DNA from: Mycobacterium sp. ENV421
Lineage (GTDB): Bacteria; Actinomycetota; Actinomycetes; Mycobacteriales; Mycobacteriaceae
NCBI RefSeq assembly: GCF_002887815.1
Contig: NZ_PDHO01000011.1
Coordinates: 89,053-153,052, forward strand
Direction: 5' to 3'
DNA: 64,000 nucleotides
Shown: in pieces, positions 33,566 through 42,445 of the stretch
Position numbering within the stretch: the stretch's first letter is position 1
Layout of the letters: each line of letters starts with the position of its first letter
The notes under the pieces: model-generated
What the model saw: only the letters and a program-made list of their open reading frames with translations
What the model was told of the DNA's origin: nothing
Databases searched by the model: none
Made by a program: the position numbers and the translations under genes

Positions 33566-34792
33566 ATGGCCTGTGTGCAGGACACCCCGCCCGCTGACGT
33601 CACCGGCCAGCGCTGGGCGTACCCCCTGCTTCTGGTGCTCAGCGGCGTCGCGCTCGGCGTCTCCGGCCTGCCCGCGCCGCTGTACGGCATCTACGAATCG
33701 AACTGGCATCTCTCGCCGCTGGCCACCACCATCGTGTTCGCGGTGTACGCCTTCGCCGCCCTGGCGGCGGTGCTGGTGTCCGGCCGCATCTCGGACGTGG
33801 TCGGCCGCAAGCCGGTGCTCCTCGGCGCGCTGATCGCACTGATCGCCGGTCTGGGCATCTTCCTGATCGCCGACAGCATCGAGATGCTGCTACTGGCCCG
33901 CACCATCCATGGCGCCGCCGTCGGCTCGATCGTCGTCGCCTCCGCCGCGGCGCTGCTCGACCTACGGCCGCACCACGGGGTGCGCAGCGGCCAGCTCAGC
34001 GGGGTGAGTTTCAACATCGGCATGACGGTGGCGATCGTCGGCTCGTCGCTGCTGGCGCAGTACGTCGCGCATCCGCTGCGCACCCCCTACGCGGTTGTCG
34101 CGGTGGTGTGCGCGATCGTCGGCATCGGTGTGGTGGCGCTGCGGGAAACCCACGAAGGCCGCACCGGCGGCCGAATCCGGATCAGCAAACCGGCTGTGCC
34201 ACAGGCGATCCGTGAGGACTTTTGGTTCGCGGCCCTGGGCGCGATGGCGTCCTGGTCGGTGCTCGGGGTGCTGCTGTCGCTGTATCCATCGCTGGCCGCG
34301 CAGCAGACCCACGTGCACAACCTGGTGTTCGGCGGCGGCGTGGTCGGGGTGACCGCGTTCTCCGCGGCGATGGCGCAGCTGCTGGCCACCCGACTTCCGG
34401 CCCGGCGCTCGGCGGTGATCGGCGACATCGGCATGGCGGTCGCGCTGCTGCTGACGATCCCGGTGCTGCTCACCCACCGCTGGCCCCTGGTGTTCGCCGC
34501 CGCGGCACTACTGGGTACGACCTTCGGACTCGGTTTCGGCGGCTCGCTGCGCCACCTGTCCGACGTGGTGCCCACGGACCGCCGCGGCGAAACGATGTCG
34601 GCGTTCTACCTGCTGGCCTACACCGCGATGGCACTGCCGACGATCGCCGCGGGCTGGGCTGCCACGAAATGGCCTCTGGCGCAGGTGTTCCCGTGGTTCG
34701 CGCTGATCGTGGCGTTGGCCTGCCTGGGTGCTGCGGCAGTCGGCTTCAGACATGACGTCAGGCCGGCGAGTCCGTCGCGCCCGGCGTCTTGA
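33566..34792 (+). CDS. MFS transporter
   Basis: 408 residues with 12 predicted membrane helices. GRISDVVGRKPVLLGALI is the MFS motif A loop between helices 2 and 3, and DVVPTDRRGETMSAFYLLAY is typical of the second half. It is probably a drug or metabolite proton antiporter; the substrate is unknown. Control by the divergent ArsR-type repressor suggests a small-molecule inducer. Its last 35 bp overlap the converging esterase gene. Confidence 0.85.
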   Translation: MACVQDTPPADVTGQRWAYPLLLVLSGVALGVSGLPAPLYGIYESNWHLSPLATTIVFAVYAFAALAAVLVSGRISDVVGRKPVLLGALIALIAGLGIFLIADSIEMLLLARTIHGAAVGSIVVASAAALLDLRPHHGVRSGQLSGVSFNIGMTVAIVGSSLLAQYVAHPLRTPYAVVAVVCAIVGIGVVALRETHEGRTGGRIRISKPAVPQAIREDFWFAALGAMASWSVLGVLLSLYPSLAAQQTHVHNLVFGGGVVGVTAFSAAMAQLLATRLPARRSAVIGDIGMAVALLLTIPVLLTHRWPLVFAAAALLGTTFGLGFGGSLRHLSDVVPTDRRGETMSAFYLLAYTAMALPTIAAGWAATKWPLAQVFPWFALIVALACLGAAAVGFRHDVRPASPSRPAS

Positions 34793-36215
34793 TCTGAGCC
34801 GCCAGCCACGGCAGCGCATCGGAAAAGGCCCGCTCGGCGAACTGCCAGGTGTGGAAGCTGATGATGCGGTGCACTGAGCAGGAGATGCCGACGGTCTTCG
34901 CCGTCGCGCACAGATCGTCGGCCGCCCCGGCCTCATCGGAGTCCTTGAACTCGTCGTGCCCGCCGAAGCCGGTGGGTGCGTCGGATTGCGGTCGGTGCCC
35001 ACCGCCCCCGCCGTACGGCGATGCGGTGTTGGTCGGCGTCACGGTGTCCTCGAACCAGCCTGCGACACCCTGATACGGGCCGTGCCGCATCATCACGGTC
35101 CGCGGGTCGAACTCGTCCCACTTGGCGGCGTCGCCGCCGTAGAGCCGGCTGATCGTCTGGTCCTTGGTCCCTGAGGTCGGGCCGTGGTCGCCCGCGATGT
35201 CCTCGAAGGTGCTGAAAAGATCCGGATGCATGACGGTCAGGTCGATCGCGCAGGTGCCGCCCATCGACCAGCCGACCACCGCCCAGTTGGCCGCCTGATC
35301 AGATGCGCCGAAATGCTGTGCCACATAGGGCCGGACGTCCTTGGTCAGATGGTCGGCGGCGTTGCCGCGGGGACCGTTGACGCATTCGGTGTCGTTGTTG
35401 AAGCTGCCACCGGAGTCGACGAACGCGAAGATGGGTGCTTGTCCGCCATGGGCTTTCGCGTAGCCGTCAATGACGGGCATCACGTTTCCGCTGCGCATCC
35501 AGTCGGCTGGGGTGTTGAACTCGCCGGCCACCATCATGATGACCGGCAACCGGGGTGGCGTCGCGCCGGCGAACCAGGCCGGCGGCAGGTAGACGTACTC
35601 ACTGCGGTGCTTGAATCCACTTGCGTCTGACGGGATGTCGACCTCGACGAGCTTGCCTGTCGTCTGCACGGTGTTGCGCAGGCCGGGCAGTTCGGCGGCG
35701 TCGATCTGGTTGGGCAGCGGCCCGGCCGTCAGGGCGCCCCAGGCGGTTTGCACGCTCGGGTAGTACCCGACCCACTTGTTCAGCGCCAGCAGCGCCGCCA
35801 CCAAGGTCAACGGAATCGCCAGGACGGCGACACCTCGTCGCCACCAGGAATTTCCGCGCCAGCCCAGTACCGCCACCGCGACCCCGGCCGCGAAAACCCC
35901 TATCCAGACCCACAAATAGAACGGTGCCGGATCTGAGGCCAGCCCCTCGGAGTTGACGTAGAGGCGCGCGACGAGCGCGCCGAGCAGGCCGACGACCACA
36001 CAGACCGGCAGCCACAGCAGCCACCAGCGCCTGCTGGGCCGCCATCCGATCGCGACGATCAGCGCGACAGCGGCGACGATTTCGATGGTCAGCGGCAGCC
36101 AGCCGCCCAGCAGCGAAACTCCGTGCGCGTACTGGTGCAGATCAGGCGCGGGCAGCTGAGGCAGCGGTGCCGTCGGCGTCGGCGGCGGTGTCGGGGTGGG
36201 CGGCACGAACCCCAT
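34758..36215 (-). CDS. Membrane-anchored esterase with Ag85/esterase-D-like domain
   Basis: 485 residues. A Pro-rich N-terminus and four membrane helices (about 38-150) precede an extracytoplasmic alpha/beta hydrolase of the esterase-D/antigen 85 fold: nucleophile elbow VVGWSMGG, GGSFNNDTECVNGPRG upstream, and ISFHTWQFAERAF with the likely catalytic His. Similar membrane-linked esterases occur in mycobacteria and corynebacteria, some acting on mycolates or other acyl groups. Activity and substrate are inferred only at fold level. ATG at 36215. Confidence 0.75.
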   Translation of the reverse strand: MGFVPPTPTPPPTPTAPLPQLPAPDLHQYAHGVSLLGGWLPLTIEIVAAVALIVAIGWRPSRRWWLLWLPVCVVVGLLGALVARLYVNSEGLASDPAPFYLWVWIGVFAAGVAVAVLGWRGNSWWRRGVAVLAIPLTLVAALLALNKWVGYYPSVQTAWGALTAGPLPNQIDAAELPGLRNTVQTTGKLVEVDIPSDASGFKHRSEYVYLPPAWFAGATPPRLPVIMMVAGEFNTPADWMRSGNVMPVIDGYAKAHGGQAPIFAFVDSGGSFNNDTECVNGPRGNAADHLTKDVRPYVAQHFGASDQAANWAVVGWSMGGTCAIDLTVMHPDLFSTFEDIAGDHGPTSGTKDQTISRLYGGDAAKWDEFDPRTVMMRHGPYQGVAGWFEDTVTPTNTASPYGGGGGHRPQSDAPTGFGGHDEFKDSDEAGAADDLCATAKTVGISCSVHRIISFHTWQFAERAFSDALPWLAAQIKTPGATDSPA

Positions 36216-36272
36216 TGTGGAGTTCGTTTCTGTGCCTAAGCTTTGAGACCGGTTAGGCCAGTGGACGACTGG

Positions 36273-37343
36273 CTAGGACAGCTGCCACTGCCAGTCGTCG
36301 GCGCCGTCGGGGTTGTTGTAGGTGCCGACGGAGTTCTTGACCACGATCGGGTCGCCGCTGCCGAAGTTGTCGTAGAACCATTTGGCGTTGTCCGGAGACA
36401 GGTTGATGCAGCCGTGGCTGACATTGCGCTTGCCTTGATCGGCCACCGACCACGGCGCACTGTGCACGAACGCCCCACTGTTGTCGATACGCACCGCCCA
36501 TTGGACTTTGAGCTTGTAGCCCTCGGGCGAGGTGTTCGGCACGCCGTAGGTGGCCGAGTCCATGATGATGTCGGGGAACTTCTCCAGCACGTAGTAGGTG
36601 CCGTTCTTGGTCTCGTGCTTGCCGTCCGGCTTGCCCATCGAGACCGGCATGGTCTTCTCCACCTTGCCATTTCGCGTGATCGTCATCTGGTGGGTCTTGT
36701 CGTCGACGGTGGCCACCAGGCTGTCGCCGACGCGGAAGCTGGACTTGGCGCCGCTGGCGTCGATGTTGACGACCGTGCCCTGCGGCCAGAAGTTGTACGG
36801 CCGCCACCGCACCTGGGTGTCGGTGGTCCAGTAGAACGCGCCGGGAACCGGTGGCACCGAGGAGATGTGGATGGCCTGCTCGGCCATCGGCCGGTTGGCG
36901 ATCGGGCGGGCGAAGTTGATGATGATCGGTTTGGCGACGCCGACCATGGCGCCGTTCACCGGGTTGAATGACGGCGGCGCGAACACCGGATCCCCGGTGT
37001 AGGGCGTCGGGTTCTGGCCCTTCACCGGACCGGCGGCCGCGGCGGCGGCCTGCTGAGCGGCCACCGGATCGACCGGTGGCGGTGGCTGCGGAGCAAAGGG
37101 GTCGGGCGGCGGGACGGCCGGGTCGCCTGCGGGAGCGGACGGCGGGAACGCCGCCGGGTTGACCGCTGGCGGCGCGAACGGATCGGGCGCGGGCACCTGC
37201 GCGGGCGGCACGTCGGCGATCCCCGGATCGGCGGGCGCCTGGTCTGGATCGGCGAGCGCCGAACCGCTGCCGAGACTGATTCCGGCGGCCACTCCGACCA
37301 CGCACAGCGTGGTGGCGATGGCCCCCTTCACCCGCAGCGTCAT
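36273..37343 (-). CDS. L,D-transpeptidase (Rv0192/LdtMt4-like)
   Basis: 356 residues. A signal peptide or anchor (about 5-31) is followed by a long Pro-rich spacer (about 32-120), an Ig-like domain, and the YkuD catalytic domain with H294 (FVHSAPW) and the SHGCINLS motif (H310, catalytic C312). It forms 3-3 cross-links in peptidoglycan in the periplasm and is carbapenem-sensitive as a class. ATG at 37343 is chosen for GGGAG about 8 nt upstream; an in-frame start at 37385 is weaker. Synteny (next to the Rv0191-like MFS) points to LdtMt4 (Rv0192). Confidence 0.9.
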   Translation of the reverse strand: MTLRVKGAIATTLCVVGVAAGISLGSGSALADPDQAPADPGIADVPPAQVPAPDPFAPPAVNPAAFPPSAPAGDPAVPPPDPFAPQPPPPVDPVAAQQAAAAAAGPVKGQNPTPYTGDPVFAPPSFNPVNGAMVGVAKPIIINFARPIANRPMAEQAIHISSVPPVPGAFYWTTDTQVRWRPYNFWPQGTVVNIDASGAKSSFRVGDSLVATVDDKTHQMTITRNGKVEKTMPVSMGKPDGKHETKNGTYYVLEKFPDIIMDSATYGVPNTSPEGYKLKVQWAVRIDNSGAFVHSAPWSVADQGKRNVSHGCINLSPDNAKWFYDNFGSGDPIVVKNSVGTYNNPDGADDWQWQLS

Positions 37344-37488
37344 AACCAAAACTCCCTCGATACCGACTTTGACCCAGTCTGACATAACACGCTGGGTGCA
37401 CTTCTGGAGTTCATTCGCCAGCGAACCCGGCCGCGAACTCCGTCACTGCCCTGAACTGTGCAGATCGTCGGGCGTGGGGTGACAAGCG

Positions 37489-38724
37489 TTACTTTTCGCT
37501 GGTAGCCGGGTGGTCCGCGAACAGCCCGCGGCTGACCACCACGCAAGCCAATGCGCCCAGCATCAGCACGCATGACGCGGTGAGCATCGCCGCGACTCCG
37601 GTCCGTTGGTAGAGCAGTCCGCCGGTCAGCGATCCGGCCATGATGCCGACCTGGAAGCACGCGACGTAGAGCCCGGAGGCACCGTCGGGATCCTGCGGCG
37701 AATGCCGCATCGCGGCGGTCTGCAACATCGGCGGCATCGCGTTGGCGGTCGCACCCCACAGCACGATCGCCGCCGCCCCGGCAGCTGCGACGGCGACGGT
37801 GTGCCACCTCAGGTGACCCAGCGCCGCCAGTGCCGCGAACGCCAGCGACGATGCGGCCAGACAACCCATCACCGCGGCCTTGGGCCGCCGGTCCCCCGGC
37901 CGGGCCAGCAACGCCATGCCGGTCAGGCCGGCCACCCCGTACGCCGCGAGCAGCCAGGCCTGCTGCGCCCCGTGCACGCCGACCACATCCCGGATGATCA
38001 CCACGATGAACGTGTAGGAGATGAAATGTGCGGTGACACCCACCAGCGTCAGCACGCTCAGCATCAGCAGCGGGCGGTTGCGGTGGTGGATCACTCTGCG
38101 GGGCCGCGCACCGCCGGCCGTGTCGGTCAACGCCATCACCGGAAGTGCCAGCCGTGCCGCCACCAGGACGAGCACCGACGCCACGGCGATGACACCGACC
38201 GCGGGCCGCCAGCCCCACAGCTCGCTCATCGCAGCCGTCAGCGGGCTGCCGACCACCAGCGCCAGGCCGGTGCCGACGTACACCGCCATGGTGGCGCGGC
38301 CGGCGTGGCTCGGCGGCACCAGCCGCGCACCGATCGGCGCGATCACCGACCACATCAATCCGTGGGTCAGCGCGCACAGCACCCGGCCGACGGCCAACAC
38401 GGTGAAGGTGGGCGCCAGCGCGGAGATCAGTTGCGAGATCGACAGGCAGGCCAGCGTCCACAGCAGCGTGCGCCGTCTCGGCCATGTCGCCGTCCAGCGC
38501 ACCAGCGGCATCGTGGCCAGCGCGGCCACCAGGGCGTAGCTGGCCAGCAGGGTGCCCACCATCGCTTCGCTGACGTGTAGATCGCGCGCGATTGCGGACA
38601 GCGCACCGACCGGCATGATCTCGGCGGTGACGTAGATGAACGCCGCGGCGGCCAGCACGGCCAGCGCTGTGGCGACTCGCGGTGTCCACGGGCCGGTGCG
38701 CGACGGCGAGGAATCCAAGGTCAA
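37489..38724 (-). CDS. MFS efflux transporter (Rv0191-like)
   Basis: 411 residues, 12 membrane helices, DHA1 drug:proton antiporter type; YVTAEIMPVGALSAIARDLHVSEAMVGTL is characteristic of the sugar-efflux/chloramphenicol-resistance branch. Rv0191 (413 aa) is the counterpart by order and size. TTG at 38724 is the called start, with TTG at 38718 possible; neither has a good ribosome site. In M. tuberculosis its neighbour is Rv0190 (ricR); here three extra genes lie between them. Confidence 0.82.
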   Translation of the reverse strand: MTLDSSPSRTGPWTPRVATALAVLAAAAFIYVTAEIMPVGALSAIARDLHVSEAMVGTLLASYALVAALATMPLVRWTATWPRRRTLLWTLACLSISQLISALAPTFTVLAVGRVLCALTHGLMWSVIAPIGARLVPPSHAGRATMAVYVGTGLALVVGSPLTAAMSELWGWRPAVGVIAVASVLVLVAARLALPVMALTDTAGGARPRRVIHHRNRPLLMLSVLTLVGVTAHFISYTFIVVIIRDVVGVHGAQQAWLLAAYGVAGLTGMALLARPGDRRPKAAVMGCLAASSLAFAALAALGHLRWHTVAVAAAGAAAIVLWGATANAMPPMLQTAAMRHSPQDPDGASGLYVACFQVGIMAGSLTGGLLYQRTGVAAMLTASCVLMLGALACVVVSRGLFADHPATSEK

Positions 38725-38825
38725 GAGGGCCCACCCGTGCGGTCCGGCACAGACGTCACCGCATCACGGTATCGGCCCATGCGGTGCGGGCCTAGCCTTC
38801 CAGACACGTTGCGAACGTGTCGTTT

Positions 38826-39446
38826 TCAGGAGCTGCCGAGAACCAGGTCGACCGCCGCCTCGATGATGTCGTCGTCGGGCAGCGTGCCGAACATGAGCGA
38901 CGGGCACGCCACCACGCCGGCCAGCATCGAGATCGCCGCTTCCAAGCGCGGCCCATGGAAGCGCTGCTCGAGGATGGCACGGACGGGGCGCTGACCTTCG
39001 GTGTTGATCTTGTCCCTGAGCTGGCACATCGTCTCGACCGTCGCCCATTGGGCCATCGCGGCGAGCACCCGGTCGAGGTGCAGGTCGGCGACCGCTTGAC
39101 GGAACGCCATGAGTTCACCCACCAGATCGGCCCGAATATCGCCGGTGGGCTCGTGGTGCGGCATGTCGCCGAGGGCTTCAAGTGCGGTGGCGAACAGATC
39201 GGCTCTCGACGGCCAGTGTGCATACAAAGTCGTCTTCGAGTACCGGGAAACCTCAGCGACGCGGGCGTGGGTGAGTGCATCGGCGCCCTCGGTGCTGAGC
39301 AGGTCTAGGGCAGTCCTGGCGATGTCGGCACGCGTACGTATCACCCGAGCGTCCTCGCGCACCTCTGCCCTTTCCTGCGACTCCTCACGCCGTTCCCATG
39401 AAACTAGTCGATCGACAACTTGTCCAATTCTGTAATAATTTTCCAC
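38826..39446 (-). CDS. TetR-family regulator divergent from rhodopsin
   Basis: 206 residues as drawn. The TetR helix-turn-helix begins near residue 37 (RTRADIARTALDLL, then VSRYSKTTLYAHWPSRADLF), and the rest is the helical ligand-binding domain. The first 35 residues are charged and unusual for the family, so the true start may be the in-frame GTG before IRTR (39340). It is divergent from the rhodopsin gene, with 67 bp between them and repeat/palindrome elements at 39445-39478, so it very probably controls the rhodopsin-blh operon. The ligand is unknown; retinal, carotenoid or a redox signal are possibilities, not evidence. Confidence 0.82.
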   Translation of the reverse strand: MENYYRIGQVVDRLVSWERREESQERAEVREDARVIRTRADIARTALDLLSTEGADALTHARVAEVSRYSKTTLYAHWPSRADLFATALEALGDMPHHEPTGDIRADLVGELMAFRQAVADLHLDRVLAAMAQWATVETMCQLRDKINTEGQRPVRAILEQRFHGPRLEAAISMLAGVVACPSLMFGTLPDDDIIEAAVDLVLGSS

Positions 39447-39478
39447 TATTGAACAGATAGGACACTATCGTACAGTCC
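39445..39478. promoter_or_regulatory. Repeats and imperfect palindrome in the TetR/rhodopsin promoter
   Basis: ACTATTGAACAG (39445-39456) and ACTATCGTACAG (39464-39475) are direct repeats 19 bp apart with two differences. GGACACTATCGTACAGTCC (39460-39478) is an imperfect palindrome with perfect GGAC/GTCC ends. The region is AT-rich against a GC-rich background. Likely TetR operator and promoter core. Confidence 0.5.
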
Positions 39479-39513
39479 TTCCTGTAAGCCTCGCATCCCA
39501 GTGAAGGTGAAAG

Positions 39514-40395
39514 ATGATTCCTGACGCACTAACCCAGGCCCAGTTCGACACTGTCTACAACGTCCTGTCACTGACGCTCGCCGCTCAGTTGTTCGGCGCG
39601 ATCTTCCTTCTGTCAGTCCAACCGAGGGTTCTGGCCCGCTACCGTCAGGCCCTGGTGATCTCCGCGATCGTGTGCGGTATCGCGGCCTACCACTATTTCC
39701 GCATCTTCGAATCGTTCAAGGCAGCGTTCGTCACCGATGCCCGAGGTGGCCGCGGAACCTACATCCAGGCCGCGGGTGAATCGTTCAACGAGGGGTACCG
39801 CTACGTCGACTGGCTGCTGACGGTGCCGCTGCTGCTCACCGAGCTCATCGTGGTGCTGGCGCTGGCCCATAAATTACGGAACTCGTTGTTGTGGCGATTG
39901 ATCCCGGCGTCCGCGCTGATGATCGCGCTCGGCTATCCGGGAGAGATCAGCGGCGACAACACCATCCGCAACGTCTTCGGGCTGCTGTCGACGATCCCGT
40001 TCCTCTACATCCTCTATGTACTGTTCGTCGAACTGACGCGATCGCTGGATCGTCAGCCGGCGGCGGTGCGCCAAACCGTCAGCCGGATGCGGATCCTTCT
40101 GCTGGCCACCTGGGGCGTCTACCCGATCGCCTACATCATCCCGCTCTATTTCTCCCATGCCGGAGCCGACGCATGGGCATTTAAGCAGGTCGGCTACTCG
40201 GTCGCCGACATCCTGGCCAAGGTGCTGTACGGCCTGCTGATCTACAAGATCGCGCGGCTCAAGTCGTTCGCCGACGATCCGACCTTCTCTGCCCGGGAGA
40301 ACGAGCACGCCGAGCACCAGGCACCCACCCAGGCGAACGGCAGCAGGACACCGAAGGTCGCCGTCGCACAACACGATTCGCCTACCTCAGCGTAG
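39514..40395 (+). CDS. Microbial rhodopsin, xanthorhodopsin/actinorhodopsin-like outward proton pump
   Basis: 293 residues, seven membrane helices, cytosolic tail after about 252. Helix C reads RYVDWLLTVPLLLTE with R96, counter-ion/acceptor D99, T103 and donor E110: the DTE set of proteorhodopsin-type pumps. L107, at the blue/green tuning site, predicts green absorption. H60 in helix B matches the His that pairs with the acceptor. Helix G has D232 and Schiff-base Lys K236 (VADILAKVLYG). G156, aligned to W138 of bacteriorhodopsin, is the helix-E glycine that opens the carotenoid antenna site in xanthorhodopsin. GAAGGTG precedes the ATG. It is followed 13 bp later by the retinal-forming dioxygenase. 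Confidence 0.96.
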   Translation: MIPDALTQAQFDTVYNVLSLTLAAQLFGAIFLLSVQPRVLARYRQALVISAIVCGIAAYHYFRIFESFKAAFVTDARGGRGTYIQAAGESFNEGYRYVDWLLTVPLLLTELIVVLALAHKLRNSLLWRLIPASALMIALGYPGEISGDNTIRNVFGLLSTIPFLYILYVLFVELTRSLDRQPAAVRQTVSRMRILLLATWGVYPIAYIIPLYFSHAGADAWAFKQVGYSVADILAKVLYGLLIYKIARLKSFADDPTFSARENEHAEHQAPTQANGSRTPKVAVAQHDSPTSA

Positions 40396-40408
40396 GGCGC
40401 TGACCGCC

Positions 40409-41446
40409 ATGGCCATCGTGACGCGTCCGGCCCGCGTCGGCGGATGGCATGGCAGCGAGGGTCCCCCGGAAGCACATGCTCCGGGGGACTTCTCGTCTGG
40501 GGACAGCCGGACACTGGCGCGGGCCGCGGTGTGGTCGCGACGGCTGGTGGTCGGCACGCTGGCGATCACGGCAGTAGCCGGGATCGGTCTTCCCGGCCTC
40601 GCTTCACCAATCACTCTGGTTGTCGCGGCACTGGGTTTCGCAGCCGGCGTCCCGCACGGTGCGATCGACCACCTGGCCGCCGCCCGGCTGGCCGGCGGCC
40701 GATCGATCATCCTCATCACCGTCGCGTACGCCGGATTGGCCGCCGGGACATGGGCCTTGATGACGTGGGCGGGTACCGTCGCCCTGGCGGTGGTCGTCGG
40801 GCTCAGCGCACTGCATTTCGGCCTCGGCGAACTGCACGTCACACGACAGCTGAGCGGCTGGCGGCCGGGCGCGATCCCGACCGTTGCGCTTGTCATTGCA
40901 GGGTGCGGGGCACTCCTGCTTCCGCTCGCCAGGTCCGGTGACGATCTCGCCGCGGTGGCGTCGGCCGTCTCACCCGATATCGCCCATCTGCTCGGCTCGG
41001 CACCGATGCAAGCGGGCTTGGTGATCACATGGCTTGCCGCGGCCCTGGTCACCGTCATCGCCGCGCTGCGGTCGGGCCATCGAGGCGCTGCTGTCGACGT
41101 GGTCCTCATCGGGCTTCTGGGCGCGCTGGCATCGCCGTTGGTCGCATTTGCCGTGTGGTTCGGGGGCTGGCACGCCCTGCGTCACTGTGCGCGCATGCTG
41201 AGCGTCGAGCCCGGTTGCCGGAGCTTGCTTCACACCGGCCGGCGAGGTGCCGCCATCCGGCGGTTCGCCCGCCTTGCGGGGTGGCCGTCGGCCGGCGCTT
41301 TCACGGTCCTGGCCGCACTCGGGTGGTTCACCACGACGGCACCCGACCCGACCACTCTGGTGGCCGAGCAGTTGCGACTCCTGTTGGCTCTCACTGTTCC
41401 CCACATGGTGGTGGTGGGTTGGCTCGACCGAACCCCCGCCCCCTAG
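40409..41446 (+). CDS. blh: Brp/Blh-family beta-carotene 15,15'-dioxygenase
   Basis: 345-residue integral membrane iron enzyme that cleaves beta-carotene into two retinal molecules. Family histidines are visible: PHGAIDH (H83, H88), ALHFGLGE (H136), GGWHALRH (H255, H259) and VPHMVVVGW (H332); four of these are expected to bind Fe2+. About eight hydrophobic helices follow a 45-residue variable N-terminus. It starts 13 bp after the rhodopsin stop on the same strand, so it would supply the chromophore. Beta-carotene synthesis (crt genes) is not in this window and must be encoded elsewhere. Family members without tested activity exist. Confidence 0.92.
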   Translation: MAIVTRPARVGGWHGSEGPPEAHAPGDFSSGDSRTLARAAVWSRRLVVGTLAITAVAGIGLPGLASPITLVVAALGFAAGVPHGAIDHLAAARLAGGRSIILITVAYAGLAAGTWALMTWAGTVALAVVVGLSALHFGLGELHVTRQLSGWRPGAIPTVALVIAGCGALLLPLARSGDDLAAVASAVSPDIAHLLGSAPMQAGLVITWLAAALVTVIAALRSGHRGAAVDVVLIGLLGALASPLVAFAVWFGGWHALRHCARMLSVEPGCRSLLHTGRRGAAIRRFARLAGWPSAGAFTVLAALGWFTTTAPDPTTLVAEQLRLLLALTVPHMVVVGWLDRTPAP

Positions 41447-41480
41447 GCCCGGCGTCGGTACGCTGCCAGGCCAGTAGGGC

Positions 41481-41771
41481 TTAGGAGCGGACCAGGCGCG
41501 CGATCGCGGCGGAGGCCTCGGCCAGCTTCTTGTCGGCCTCGTCACCGCCCTCGGCGACCGCATGGCTGACGCAGTGCCCGAGGTGTTCGTCGAGCAGGCC
41601 GAGCGCGACGGACTGCAGCGCACTGTTGACGGCGCTGATCTGTGTCAGCACGTCGATGCAGTACTTGTCCTCGTCGATCATCTTCGCGATGCCGCGGACC
41701 TGGCCCTCGATGCGCCGCAGCCGCTTGGTGTAGTTGTCCTTCTGCGACGAATAACCATGTGCGCCAGTCAT
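41481..41771 (-). CDS. ricR: CsoR-family copper-responsive repressor, RicR-like
   Basis: 96-residue four-helix DUF156 protein. The Cu(I) site residues C38 (KYCIDVL), H63 and C67 (DEHLGHC) are present, so it is a copper sensor, not a formaldehyde- or nickel-type paralogue. Corresponds to Rv0190 (RicR), which represses copper-defence genes until Cu(I) binds. It starts directly after the stop of the DUF305 gene (TAAATG), so the two form an operon. A matching operator lies upstream at 42384-42400, implying autoregulation. Confidence 0.92.
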   Translation of the reverse strand: MTGAHGYSSQKDNYTKRLRRIEGQVRGIAKMIDEDKYCIDVLTQISAVNSALQSVALGLLDEHLGHCVSHAVAEGGDEADKKLAEASAAIARLVRS

Positions 41772-42365
41772 TTAGCCTCCAAGCATCTGCTTCATCTGGT
41801 CGATCTCGGCCTGTTGCGCGGTGACCATGGACTTGGCCATCGCGGTCAGGTCGGCGCTCTGACCGTTGGCGATCTCGGCCTTGGCCATCTCGATGGCGCC
41901 CTGGTGGTGGCCGATCATCGCCTGCAACCACAGTGTGTCGAACTGCGGCCCGTTGAGCGATTTGAGTTTGGTCATCGTGGCGTCGTCGACCATGCCCTGC
42001 ATCGCCGCGCCGTGCCCGCTGTGGTCTCCCATCGTGGGGTCGACGTCCCACTGCACCAGGAGCGCTTTCATCGCGTCGATCTCCGGTTGCTGTTCGTCCG
42101 AGATCTTGCCGGCCAGCGTGCGGACGGCCTGGTTGGTGGTGTGTACGGCGGCTATCGCCGCCAGGTCCACGGCCTGCTGGTGATGCGGGATCATCATCTG
42201 CGCGAACATGACATCGTCGGCGTTGTGCGCGGCCACCGCCTGGCTGGCCGGTGCGGTCGACGTGGCGCGCTCGCTCATGCCCTCGGTGTTGCTGCACGAC
42301 GAGACGACGACGGCAGTGGCAAGGGCTGCGGCAACCGCCACGATGCGGCTGAGCGTGGATGTCAT
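41772..42365 (-). CDS. DUF305 lipoprotein (copper-linked)
   Basis: 197 residues with a lipobox (VVSSC, Cys24 region), so it is anchored outside the membrane. Two DUF305 modules carry [12 protein letters not shown] and [12 protein letters not shown], and additional Met and His residues ([14 protein letters not shown]) suit metal binding. DUF305 proteins often travel with copper regulators and cupredoxins. Here it is the promoter-proximal gene of an operon with ricR behind a CsoR-type operator, so copper induction is likely; a role as periplasmic copper buffer is inference. Confidence 0.88.
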   Translation of the reverse strand: MTSTLSRIVAVAAALATAVVVSSCSNTEGMSERATSTAPASQAVAAHNADDVMFAQMMIPHHQQAVDLAAIAAVHTTNQAVRTLAGKISDEQQPEIDAMKALLVQWDVDPTMGDHSGHGAAMQGMVDDATMTKLKSLNGPQFDTLWLQAMIGHHQGAIEMAKAEIANGQSADLTAMAKSMVTAQQAEIDQMKQMLGG

Positions 42366-42383
42366 GTTTTCACCGTACCTTCA

Positions 42384-42400
42384 ATACCCCTCGGGGGTAT
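42384..42400. promoter_or_regulatory. RicR/CsoR-type operator
   Basis: ATACCCCTCGGGGGTAT, a 17-bp palindrome of the TACCC-N-GGGTA class bound by RicR and CsoR, 18 bp before the DUF305 start and 45 bp before ilvD on the other strand. Confidence 0.8.
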
Positions 42401-42445
42401 AAAAAGAAATTTGGTGGGCACCCCCGACCACGGCATACTTGTCCG

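Noticed and set aside
42359..42445. In-frame upstream start for ilvD
   Set aside because: It would translate through the RicR-type operator and yields an N-terminus unlike DHAD proteins.
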